Position numbers and translations under genes: made by a program. From Paenibacillus silvae (GTDB lineage: Bacteria > Bacillota > Bacilli > Paenibacillales > Paenibacillaceae): a stretch of 64,000 nt of DNA. Shown here piece after piece: positions 17,693 to 26,900 of this stretch. Every line of letters starts with the position of its first letter. The first letter of the stretch is position 1. The stretch is taken from assembly GCF_014639235.1 (NCBI RefSeq), contig NZ_BMFU01000004.1, forward strand, positions 117,222 through 181,221, read 5' to 3'. The notes beneath the pieces are model-generated. The model saw only the letters and a list, made by a program, of their open reading frames with translations, was not told where the DNA came from and did no database searches.

Positions 17693-18100
17693 TTCAAGCA
17701 AACATTAACCTGAATCTCAAGTCATTCCCAGAAGTACAATTTGACATTTGAAGCACCGGAGTAGCCGAAGAATAAAATTCCATAAGGGACGCCCCCGTAT
17801 AGGAATAATAACCGGCTTTACCCCTTGGCAAATAGAACGAAGGAGTGGAAGGGGATAGGACCCAGCATCACATGGGAGGGTAAACCCCAAGGGAAGATGT
17901 GGAGATCCACTGTGCGATCACAAGCATTATCCACAGTTTGAAAAAAATTGAGTCCAAGCCATGTTCCCGTCACCGGCTTCAATGAAAAAAATGGTACTAG
18001 ACCAACCTTTCTCCATTACCTCTAACCTGTCAAAGTTGTAAATCTAAGAATGAATGAGAAAACAGGCCCAAAACATTACTTTTTAGTGGGAGGAAAAAAT
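17693..18100. other. Intergenic scar right of the IS110 remnant
   Basis: About 400 nt without a credible gene. The first part (to ~17960) resembles the non-coding flank of an IS110 element, with a purine-rich stretch around 17830-17910. I see no terminal inverted repeat, as expected for that family. The only regulatory signal seen is the GGGAGG site for the gene at 18101. Confidence 0.4.
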
Positions 18101-19006
18101 ATGGATAGAGTATTGATAACCGGATGCGGTGGAATGTCGGGGAAAGCCTTTTATAATAAATTTTCAAAGGATTCAACCGTTAAAGCAACTGACATTAATA
18201 TAAATGAACATTGGTTATCATATTTGGATGTAAGGGATTTGGAAGAATATATGATTGAAGCTGATAAATTTAAACCAAATGTCATCATCCATCTAGCTGC
18301 TCTAACAGATTTGGAGTACTGCGAAGAAAACCAAGAAAATGCATATTTAACTAATGTGATTGGCGCTGAGAATTCCGTTATAGTAGCGAAGGAATTACAG
18401 GCAAAATTAGTATATATATCAACTGCAGGAATTTTTGATGGGGAAAAAGAAGAATATGATGATTGGGACACTCCCAATCCGTTAAATGTTTATGGACGAT
18501 CCAAGTATTTAGGTGAAAAATATGTTGTGGATAATTATGATAAATACTATGTGTGTAGAGCAGGGTGGATGATGGGAGGGGGGGAAAGTAAAGATAAAAA
18601 GTTTGTCAAGAAAATCATAGAACAAATTAATAATGGAAAAAAAGAGTTATATGTTGTGGATGACAAACTGGGAACACCTACTTACACGAAAGATTTCGCA
18701 AATAATATCTATGAGTTGATAAAAACGAACTATTTTGGTGTATATAATATGGTTTGTGAAGGAGACGGCTCCAGATTCGATGTTGCTAAAGAAATCCTAG
18801 AAGTATTAAATCTAACGAACGAAATAAAATTAACAAAAGTAGATTCTAATTATTTTAAAAATGAATATTTTGCTCAAAGACCCTCTTCTGAAAAACTGAT
18901 AAATAAAAAATTGATGCTTCGAAATTTAAATAGAATGGGCAATTGGAAACAAGGACTTTACGATTATCTAAAAAATGATTACTACGATTATGTAAAAACT
19001 AAGTAA
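18101..19006 (+). CDS. RmlD-like NAD(P)-dependent sugar reductase/epimerase
   Basis: This 301-residue extended SDR starts V-L-I-T-G-C-G-G-M-S-G (GxxGxxG, ~4-14). It has H-L-A-A-L-T-D-L-E-Y-C-E (~64-75), I-S-T-A-G-I-F-D-G (~106-114) and the catalytic Y-G-R-S-K (~131-135). This pattern is typical of dTDP-4-dehydrorhamnose reductase relatives, which reduce a 4-keto sugar nucleotide. ATG 18101 follows GGGAGG at 7 nt; an upstream ATG at 18050 lacks a site. The gene is very A+T-rich and flanked by mobile-element debris, so it was probably acquired. No other rml genes are present, so the true substrate is open. Confidence 0.85.
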   Translation: MDRVLITGCGGMSGKAFYNKFSKDSTVKATDININEHWLSYLDVRDLEEYMIEADKFKPNVIIHLAALTDLEYCEENQENAYLTNVIGAENSVIVAKELQAKLVYISTAGIFDGEKEEYDDWDTPNPLNVYGRSKYLGEKYVVDNYDKYYVCRAGWMMGGGESKDKKFVKKIIEQINNGKKELYVVDDKLGTPTYTKDFANNIYELIKTNYFGVYNMVCEGDGSRFDVAKEILEVLNLTNEIKLTKVDSNYFKNEYFAQRPSSEKLINKKLMLRNLNRMGNWKQGLYDYLKNDYYDYVKTK

Positions 19007-19089
19007 GTTAATTTAAGAGCAGGAGTTAGTACTGCACTTTTAAATGATTTTGAAAGTATTGTAACGGTTGATAGACCATCCATAATAAG

Positions 19090-19470
19090 TATGAGATTGA
19101 TCGTTGGGTATTGAATCCTGAAGCGAGTGGTGGAATTCGAAGGGTTTGTACATGGAATACAGCAATTAGTCAATATCAAAGATTCATTGACAAGGATGCT
19201 GAACAAGAAATAAGAAAAGAATGTTTAAGAAAAGCTACTGAGATGCGGAAATTAGGACAGGCTAAAGAGAGATTTAAAGATAAATTAAGTGCACTCTTAG
19301 TAATGAAGGATACCTATAAGCGCGGTAAATTATTTGAAGATATTCTTACAGACAGTTTAATACATTCGGCATTTTTGTTAAGTATAACTGGTGATGATAA
19401 TGAGGGCATTGTTGAGCAGATTGATGGTGTTATTGAGATGGATGGTGAATTTTATCCTTGTTCAGATTAG
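19090..19470 (+). pseudogene. Remnant of a restriction-endonuclease-like (Mrr-type) protein
   Basis: The frame ending at 19470 contains a helical stretch, then Y-K-R-G-K-L-F-E-D-I-L (~69-79 of the readable part), and G-I-V-E-Q-I-D-G-V-I-E-M-D-G-E-F-Y. These match the start of Mrr-like PD-(D/E)xK domains, where E-Q-I-D-G-V-I is followed by a strand with L-V-E-x-K. Here the frame breaks immediately after E-F-Y; a one-base shift reads L-V-Q, and stops follow. The catalytic E-x-K and the rest of the protein are missing. The start is unclear; the homologous frame is open from about 19090. It is debris of a defence-type gene. Confidence 0.6.
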
Positions 19471-19701
19471 TACTTATAAAAGGTCGTAAGGGATTGCATT
19501 ACTGTCTATTCGTAAATATTTTGGATGTTTCGAAAGAATGAATGTGAGCTGCTCTCTTGGGGACGAAACCATCATATTACCCCTTAAAAGCTTAAAAGAG
19601 CCTAAACGATCGTATATGTACCTTAGAAAAACCTTATAGAATCAGGCTTTTTCACAAACGGACCTATTGTACCATAATAAGTTTCCATTGCTGTCAGTGA
19701 T
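19471..19701. other. Gene-free stretch before the tRNA fragment
   Basis: About 230 nt with stops in all useful frames. I see no terminator, promoter or RNA gene. It separates the endonuclease remnant from the tRNA-Ala 3' piece and is best read as decayed island sequence. Confidence 0.4.
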
Positions 19702-19731
19702 GAGGTCAGGGGTTCGATCCCCTAGGCTCCA
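19702..19731 (+). repeat. Isolated 3' end of a tRNA-Ala (possible att site)
   Basis: Thirty bases read like the variable loop, T-arm and acceptor end of a bacterial tRNA-Ala: GAGGTCAG, then GGTTCGATC with flanking stem, ending TAGGCTCCA. The D-arm and anticodon arm are absent upstream, so it is not a functional tRNA. Tyrosine-recombinase islands integrate in tRNA 3' ends and leave such copies, so this may be an attL/attR relic. A terminator follows 9 nt downstream. Confidence 0.6.
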
Positions 19732-19740
19732 TACTATAAG

Positions 19741-19771
19741 AACGCCATCACGTCACGTGATGGCGTTTTTT
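19741..19771 (+). terminator. Rho-independent terminator, bidirectional
   Basis: AACGCCATCACGT pairs with ACGTGATGGCGTT and is followed by a T run. On the minus strand it serves the SLH-esterase gene ending at 19815. A near-identical hairpin lies at 31813. Confidence 0.85.
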
Positions 19772-19814
19772 CTGTAAGTCCCTAACAAGGATTTGTTTTA
19801 TCCTGTATACGCTT

Positions 19815-22800
19815 TCACTTAGCGAGGTGTTCGACAAACCTTACAAAGATAGCAGCGACTTCGGCGCGGGTAGCAGGAGCTGTAGGAGCAAAAAGATTAT
19901 CTGGATTGCCTACTACAATGCCAATGCCCCGCAGCGCTTGAACGGCTTCCAATGCCCATGAGCTGATTTCGCTCTCGTCTGCGAAGGACTTAGATTGGCT
20001 TTCAGGTATCTCATAGCCTTTGTACTTCATGTAGTTGTTAAGGATCACTAACATCTGCTCGCGCGTCATTGATGAATGTGGGTCAAACTGCTCTGTGCTT
20101 AAACCATTGACTATGCCTTTTTCGGCCGCCCACTCAACTGCTGCCGTGTACCACTGTCCGTCCGTCACGTCTTCAAAGCGGGAACTTGTGTACTCGGCGT
20201 GTTTTACGTTCTCCAGATTGGCCAGTACCTGCACGAACATTACGCGTGTCATTGGGGTACCCGGTGAGAACGTCGTAGACGTCGTGCCGTTGAAAAGGTC
20301 GTATGTGTAGGCGGAATTTACATCGCTGTAGAACCAGTCGTCCATAGTGGTATCCCTGAATGGATTGCCGGAAACCACGAGCAAGCCGAGTGGGGAGCTG
20401 TCATCGAATACAAGCTCTGCAGCCTTACGGATGTTTAACGACATGTCGTTTTTTAAGCCAACACTTGCTCCGTCCGGTCCGACTACAAGCGTACCGTCAC
20501 TCCGTATCTTCGATCCGTTAAGGATATGCACTTGATTGCCGTTTGGCAGGTTCACGTGCGCTTCTTTGCCGCCTACTGTGACCGTACCATCGCTCGCGAT
20601 CGTCGAGCCGCCCGGAATGGTCACTGTGCTGTTGCTGCCGGGTAGTGTCACCTGGGCGCTCTTGTCCGTCGGAATGGTCACCATACCGTTTGAGTCTATC
20701 GATGTGCCTTCAGGTACTTTGATCTCCGTCCCGCCTTTGGTCGCAATAATGCCGCCGCCGGGCAGGGTGGTATTGCCGTTTTTATCCGTGACTGCCGGCT
20801 TATCCTTCGGTGTATTCACGGTGTAGGTCGACTTCGACATTCCAGCGTCTGTCCCGGTGCCCGTATTGTCGGTGTTGCTTGTGTTACCACTGTTGTTTGT
20901 ATTACCGGTGTTGCCCGTATTGCCCGTAGTTCCACCAGAATCAGGCACGGTAGGCGTTGTCGCGGCTGTCGGCATGGCCGTCACACTGATCTCTGCGCCG
21001 TCACCCTTTGCGTTCACCGCGATGATTTTGAAGCTGTAGCTTTGGCCGTTTGTCAGATTTTTGAAGGTATAGCTGGTATCCGCCGCACTCAAAGTGACTG
21101 CTGCTGCGTTGCCATACCACACCTTGTAGCCCAATATCGGGCTTCCCCCGTCGTTAGCAGGAGCAGTCCAGCTCAATGTGACCCGTCCGTCACCTGCAGT
21201 TGCCTTGAAGCCGCTTGACGCACCGGGCACAACCGCTTTTCTCTGCGCAAACATCCAATCAAAGACATCTGTGTAGTCATTGTTCCAAGCCGGCAAGTTA
21301 GAGGACTGCGCCGTGGGAGCCATACTCCAACTTCCCATCGTTATTTGGTTGTAAAGAACCGCCGCTTCAACTTCATGCGCTATATAATCAGGCAGAACAG
21401 GTGTGTTGGCAGGATTAGGCCTCAGATTCGGCTGATCAAATTGATTGTACGGCCACGTAAGCGCCTCATTACTTTCAAAGCGTGAAGCCCTCGCGTTGAC
21501 CATTTTCGGCATATTGTTATTGATGAAGTTATTGAGGTTAGTCTGGTAGCCTCCAACATTATGAGCATTTAAAAACATCCAATAGGCCAGATTGTTGTGA
21601 GCGTCATTGTCCTTAGCATTCGGTGAACCGCTTACCGGGGCCATAGGTGCAGCGGCGGCGAAGAAGCCAGGGTAGCTGTTAACCAGGTTGTTTGTATACT
21701 GGCCGCCCCATGAGAAGCCTGCTGCGTAAACACGGTTAGGGTCTACTTCGCCGCTGGCAATCAGGGCGTCTATGACCTTTTTAACATTCTCTGTGGAGGG
21801 AACAGATATGCCATTATAGGAGATATTCAGTACATGGCTGGCGTACTTCTCGGGATTTTGCTCCATCTTTTTCATTAGAGCGACCGAGCCGTTGGCTGAT
21901 TTCATGGCCGCCTTTTGGTCTGTTGCAGCGTTTGTACCGCCGCGTGACATGCCATGGGTATAAACATACAGCGGCAATCCTTTCATCACGTTACCGTCTT
22001 CATCCTTGTGAAGGTAGAGCGAACGATTGACTGAATTGTCCGTGAATGTTGCAAATTGATCGAGGATTGGATTCACAACTTTTTCTTGTTCAAAAACGAC
22101 GTTGTGAAGCGGATTTCCTTCTGTCAATACGATTTCGCCTTTTTGGATAAGGGTGTAAACCTGCTTTGTCGAGTTGCTGCCATCCAGCGTTGTTTTGCCG
22201 CCGCTCTCTGAATAAAACTCAGACTCAACGACGATATATCGGCCGCTCGCCAGTCCGTCCTGATAATCTGGTGAATTGCTTACCGGCCCCACATAGCCCC
22301 GTACCTTCGGCTCGTCATTGGCGTATACCCTGGTGATCTTGCGTGGTCCTTCAAAGGTAACCGCTTCACCGTTCAGGGTTGTGTTCCTGGCCGACAAGGC
22401 AAACAAGCCGGGATGAAGCTCGGAGCCTAACGCCGCTTTTCCCTCGCCTAAGTCGATGATAACAGCCGTTGTGTACTCGCCACTGGCGAAGTTGTCATTC
22501 CATACGATAAAAGGGAGTATGCTCGCGTCCGGATCGTTTTTGAATGTCACATGGATGGTATGGTCGGCTTCAATATTCGTAAAGGTATAAGTGCCAGCAG
22601 AAAAAGGCACGATCTCGCCGTCTACCGTTACGGTATCCACAACTTTACCGGAGTCGGGAGCAAACGAAATTTCTTTGTTAGAGCCCGGGTCTACTCTCAG
22701 AACATCGCCGGGTGGGCTCGACGTTATTCGACCGCCCGGACCTGCCGTTGCAGTGATTGATAATCTGGTGTCCACTTCATCGGCTGAGATGAGCTGCAGG

Positions 22801-23447
22801 CTGTCTGTAAATGAATCAGAGCTGGTATAAGCCGCATCCGGAACTCCAAAACAGGAAACGACTTCATAGCGGTCAGCGCCGTTTTCCGTTGAGTTATTGA
22901 TATAGACCTCAAAGGTAAGATTTCCCTCCTGTAAGGTCAAATTTCGTTTGGGTATTCTCATTTCCACGATGTATCCTGTTTCCGTGATCTGGGTCCATGC
23001 AGCTCTGCCTGGAGCGGCCTGCCCTGAAAACACACCCGTCGCGCTGACACGCCATTGGTTAGAGCCGCTGCTTCCGGTACCCACATAAAACTCCAGGCTG
23101 TCGTACCGGTGATCTCCGCCAGCTCCCTGATATAGATTACTATCATTAACAACAACGCGGACATACAGGAAGTCATGATCCCAAAGGATTCTGGCCGTGC
23201 CCGTGGCATGGGGTCTTGGGTCGGTGGGCACAGTGCTTTTGTTGATGTGATGCTCCATAGTTTGGCTCCAGAGGGGGTCGTTTGACCCGAGTTCGGGAGT
23301 CCCAAAAATGGCGGTCGGTGTTTCATTTGTTACTGCTGCGTTTTCAATGTTGTCTTTGTCGGCAGCTGCATAGCTCGCAGACATTAACGAGGCTGCCATG
23401 ACCAAGCAACAGAGGAATGCAAGCATTCTGCTAAAACGTTTGGGCAT
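19815..23447 (-). CDS. Secreted SLH-anchored multidomain esterase (CBM9-like, alpha/beta hydrolase, FN3)
   Basis: This 1210-residue protein is surface-anchored. Residues 1-29 form a signal peptide ending S-Y-A-A-A. A CBM9-like sugar-binding domain spans ~45-225. A small beta domain follows (~231-300, F-T-N-I-E-A-D-H-T-I-H-V-T-F). The alpha/beta hydrolase region (~300-735) has the nucleophile elbow G-F-S-W-G-G at ~576 and a PHB-depolymerase/esterase-like look. An FN3 domain (~745-830) precedes an N-T-G-rich linker (~836-866), a glycine-rich beta-repeat region (~880-1020) and three SLH domains (~1029-1207). Start ATG 23447 follows AAGGAGG; a longer frame to 23498 lacks a site. It likely deacylates plant polysaccharide at the cell surface. 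It is divergent from the GH43 giant, with a cre site between them. Confidence 0.85.
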   Translation of the reverse strand: MPKRFSRMLAFLCCLVMAASLMSASYAAADKDNIENAAVTNETPTAIFGTPELGSNDPLWSQTMEHHINKSTVPTDPRPHATGTARILWDHDFLYVRVVVNDSNLYQGAGGDHRYDSLEFYVGTGSSGSNQWRVSATGVFSGQAAPGRAAWTQITETGYIVEMRIPKRNLTLQEGNLTFEVYINNSTENGADRYEVVSCFGVPDAAYTSSDSFTDSLQLISADEVDTRLSITATAGPGGRITSSPPGDVLRVDPGSNKEISFAPDSGKVVDTVTVDGEIVPFSAGTYTFTNIEADHTIHVTFKNDPDASILPFIVWNDNFASGEYTTAVIIDLGEGKAALGSELHPGLFALSARNTTLNGEAVTFEGPRKITRVYANDEPKVRGYVGPVSNSPDYQDGLASGRYIVVESEFYSESGGKTTLDGSNSTKQVYTLIQKGEIVLTEGNPLHNVVFEQEKVVNPILDQFATFTDNSVNRSLYLHKDEDGNVMKGLPLYVYTHGMSRGGTNAATDQKAAMKSANGSVALMKKMEQNPEKYASHVLNISYNGISVPSTENVKKVIDALIASGEVDPNRVYAAGFSWGGQYTNNLVNSYPGFFAAAAPMAPVSGSPNAKDNDAHNNLAYWMFLNAHNVGGYQTNLNNFINNNMPKMVNARASRFESNEALTWPYNQFDQPNLRPNPANTPVLPDYIAHEVEAAVLYNQITMGSWSMAPTAQSSNLPAWNNDYTDVFDWMFAQRKAVVPGASSGFKATAGDGRVTLSWTAPANDGGSPILGYKVWYGNAAAVTLSAADTSYTFKNLTNGQSYSFKIIAVNAKGDGAEISVTAMPTAATTPTVPDSGGTTGNTGNTGNTNNSGNTSNTDNTGTGTDAGMSKSTYTVNTPKDKPAVTDKNGNTTLPGGGIIATKGGTEIKVPEGTSIDSNGMVTIPTDKSAQVTLPGSNSTVTIPGGSTIASDGTVTVGGKEAHVNLPNGNQVHILNGSKIRSDGTLVVGPDGASVGLKNDMSLNIRKAAELVFDDSSPLGLLVVSGNPFRDTTMDDWFYSDVNSAYTYDLFNGTTSTTFSPGTPMTRVMFVQVLANLENVKHAEYTSSRFEDVTDGQWYTAAVEWAAEKGIVNGLSTEQFDPHSSMTREQMLVILNNYMKYKGYEIPESQSKSFADESEISSWALEAVQALRGIGIVVGNPDNLFAPTAPATRAEVAAIFVRFVEHLAK

Positions 23448-23730
23448 AAATGAAATCCTCCTTATTTTTCGATCTGGTGCGCTAAGGCTTACCCGCATCC
23501 TAACAGGACACGTTATGCATTTGACAAGCGCCCAACTATATATATTATGCTTATCAGGGGTTCAATCCTTTAATTTAAACATAGAGTATATTTAGAATCG
23601 AAACGATTACTTCGAAGGATAGTGATAGTGTTGCAGTCCATGTCAAATTTCAAATTGAAATAAAAAAATCCACGTTATTAAGATGATAGTACATTGAATT
23701 AGAATATCTGAACACGTAATATGAGAAGAA

Positions 23731-23745
23731 ATGTAAGCGCATTCA
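23731..23745 (+). promoter_or_regulatory. cre site (CcpA operator)
   Basis: ATGTAAGCGCATTCA fits the consensus W-T-G-N-A-A-N-C-G-N-W-N-N-C-W at every defined base. CcpA with HPr-Ser-P binds such sites for carbon catabolite control. It lies ~180 nt upstream of the GH43 gene and ~285 nt upstream of the esterase gene. Confidence 0.7.
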
Positions 23746-23762
23746 TTTTAAAGAGTTATTCG

Positions 23763-23843
23763 ATATAAGTTGAACGATTTATTTACACGAAGGTTATTCT
23801 GTCATCGGAGTGGATTGTGTAAAATCTTTAGTTCAACTTATAT
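23763..23843. repeat. Inverted repeat upstream of the GH43 giant
   Basis: ATATAAGTTGAAC (23763-23775) and its exact reverse complement GTTCAACTTATAT (23831-23843) are 55 nt apart. The right arm is about 83 nt before the start codon. It could be a paired regulator site, a leader-RNA stem or a small mobile-element scar. There is no T run after it, so it is not a terminator. Confidence 0.7.
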
Positions 23844-23926
23844 AGCTCCTTGAGTGAGGTGGTCTTGTTTTAAAGGTGAGTTATGGCTTTGTATGCTTCT
23901 GAATATTAAATGAGGGGAAGAATGTT

Positions 23927-26900
23927 ATGCGAAAGCGAATGACAAACATAACTTTAGTTTTACTTTTGACCTTTAGCAGCTGTTTTAGTTTTGGTATGCC
24001 ATTTAGCAACCAAGCTTCCGCAGACATGATAACACCAACAATGTTGGCGCATTACCCGTTGATTCAGGATGTATTGGATACATCGGGTAATGGCAAGCAT
24101 GGGACGGCTGTAGGAAACATTACGTATGCCGATGGCCTTACTCTACCTGGAGGGAGCGATAGTAATACGAACTACGTGCAGCTTCCTACCGGCTTGTTTG
24201 ATCATCAAGAAAATACAACGATCTCTGTATGGATCAAGAGTAACACTGGACGCGGGAATTACTCCGCGTTGTTCTACGGTACGTCAGCAGCTGAGAATAA
24301 ATTGCCAACGAACTATTGGCTGTTTAATCCATCCAATCCAAGTGGTGATTTCAAGTCTGTGTTTACAGATCGCAATAATGTGGAGCAGCCTTGGACAACT
24401 GAGGTAGGCGTATCAGGCACTTCCACGTCGCAGTACGAAGGTCAATGGGTTCACTATACAACGGTCATCACAGAACAATCTATTACAGGTTACATTAACG
24501 GTGTAAGTATAGGCACAGCCGCCAAAGAGAAAACAACAGCCAGCTTTGGTACGGATTTGCAAGCTTACATCGGTCGCTCCAATTATGTAGGGGATGCTAC
24601 TTTTGCGGGCAGCTTTCAAGATTTAAGAATTTACGGAGAGGCACTAAGTAGTGATGATATCGCTGGAGTATACCAACAATCGCTCAATGAAAAGCAAGTA
24701 GAACAAAGCAAAAAAGAGCTAACGTTAGGTGATATATCTGCCGTTACCGAATCTCTTGAACTTCCTTCTGCCAATACGTATGGCGCATCGATATCGTGGA
24801 CTTCCAGTGATGAGAATACGATTAGTCCAACGGGGGAAGTGTTTTTACGAGAAACGGAACAACAAGTAACGTTAACGGCAACCATTTCTATAGGTGAAAG
24901 CCAAGCGACAAAAGAGTTCGTGGTTACCTTACTACCTAAAGATGCTTCTGTAGAGCAGACTACCGTTCAAGAAAAGTCGTTAAATGATGATCTGCTTCTT
25001 CATTACGACATGAAAACGACTGCCGAAGTAGATGGTCAACTCGTACTGAAGGATGTCGCCAACAAGAAAGTTACATTTGATGGGATATTTAAAAATGCAA
25101 ACCATGGGCAACTCATTTCAAACAGTGAAGTTGGTTTTATCTCCTTCAATGGTGGAAGTTCTACATCGAATAGTGGATATGTCGAGATTCCTAAGGGCAC
25201 AAATGGCCTGGATCTATTACAAGGTCTGAATGAGATTACCGTATCTTCCATCGTGAACTGGACGAATGATGGTACGAATCGCTGGATTTTCGGTTTGGGT
25301 ACGATGTTAACACCGGAAACGAACAAATATTTTTTCGTAACCCCACGTCACGGCAGCGGATCAGGCAATATGGTGGCCTCAGGTATCTCTAAAAATGGCT
25401 GGCCGAACGAAGCGTTAGTTACAGGCAGCGCAAACTCCAATCTGATCGGTGGACAATGGAAGCATGTAACGGTTTCCTTCTCTGAAGCCAGCAACAGAAT
25501 CACATTATTTGTGGATGGAGTTAAGGTTGCTTCAGGTAATGCGAAAGGACTAAAGCTGACAGAAATTGTTAATCCGGATTCCACGTTCTCTGGTTTTATC
25601 GGCAAGTCCATCTTCTCGAACGATCCATATCTTCAAGGCAGCGTGGCTGATTTTCGTGTATATGATCGTGCATTGACGGAGCAAGAAATGGGCGAGTTAT
25701 ATCAACAAGAAGCAGCAGATCTCATTTCCAAAATACGAAAGCTTACTGTGGATGATGCAGCGAATCAACTTAACATCGATCGTTACCTAGATGAGGCAGA
25801 TCAGAGTGCGGAACAGATCACGAGAAACCTTGCCTTACCAACGAGCGGTAAAAACGGTGTAAGCATCACTTGGAGTTCCAGCCATCCTGCTGTCATTTCT
25901 AACAGTGGTATCGTGCAACGTCCAAATGCGCAAGCAAGTGATGTTCAAGCAGAGCTTGCGGCTACTTTAACGTATCAAGGGGTATCAACAACAGCTGTAT
26001 TCCCTGTTACAATCCTGAAGCAGTTCGATGATCAGCAGAAGGCTGAACTGGATGCTGAACAATTAAAGATCTACAATGCCGACAACGTTAAAGGCAACTT
26101 ACGTCTTGTCACTACAGGTGAACAAGGCTCTGCCATTACATGGACATCTAGCAGACCGACAGTTGTTAAAGGGACAGCCGAAGCGGCTGGCAACGCCGCA
26201 AAGCTAGGCTGGGTAAGCCGGCAAGCTACGGATATCCCCGTTACGCTAATTGCTACAATTACGAATGGCACAGCTTCCAAAGAGCGTACGTTTAACCTTA
26301 AAATTAAACAAGCACCTGCGCCAGTAAAGCCTGATGCGTACTTCTTTGCGTATTTTACAGGTGAGCATGAAGGTGGGGAAGAGATATCCTTCGCTACAGC
26401 TGAAGATCCCTTGTTCTGGAAAGCACTGAATAATGGAAAGTCGATCCTTCAATCGAATATGGGGGAAAAAGGACTTCGTGATCCATTCGTTATTCGTTCA
26501 GCAGAAGGGGATAAATTCTATATGCTGGCAACCGATTTGAAAATGGGTGAAAGTACAGATTTTGACCAAGCTCAAATTACAGGTAGTCATTACATGATGG
26601 TTTGGGAGTCGGAGGATCTCGTTAACTGGAGCGAGCAGCGAATGGTCAAGGTTGCTCCCAAGACGGCAGGAAATACGTGGGCACCAGAAGCGATCTATGA
26701 TCGGGAAACCGGAGAGTATATCGTATTTTGGGCATCCTCGATGAAAAACACAGAGACATACGGTGATTATAACGGGAGACCGGCAGGTCAGTACAATGTG
26801 ATGTACTATGCAACAACGCGGGATTTCTACAGCTTTTCTGAGCCAAAGGTCATGATTGATGAGTCACTTCCAACCATTGATACGACGTTTATTGAGCATA

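Larger units (their letters stand above)
23448..23926. promoter_or_regulatory. Shared control region of the two SLH exoproteins
   Basis: These 479 nt contain promoters for both divergent genes. Visible elements are a perfect cre match at 23731-23745, a small palindrome AATCG-AAA-CGATT at 23596-23608 near the leftward gene, and a 13-nt inverted repeat at 23763/23831. The rightward gene has GAGGGGAAG before ATG 23927; the leftward gene has AAGGAGG. Confidence 0.6.

Noticed and set aside
19671..19740. Functional tRNA-Ala gene
   Set aside because: Only the T-arm and acceptor 3' strand are present; no D-arm, anticodon arm or pairing 5' acceptor strand.
20857..21039. Repetitive plus-strand frame rich in Val/Leu/Pro
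   Set aside because: It is the antisense of the N-T-G-rich linker in the SLH esterase.
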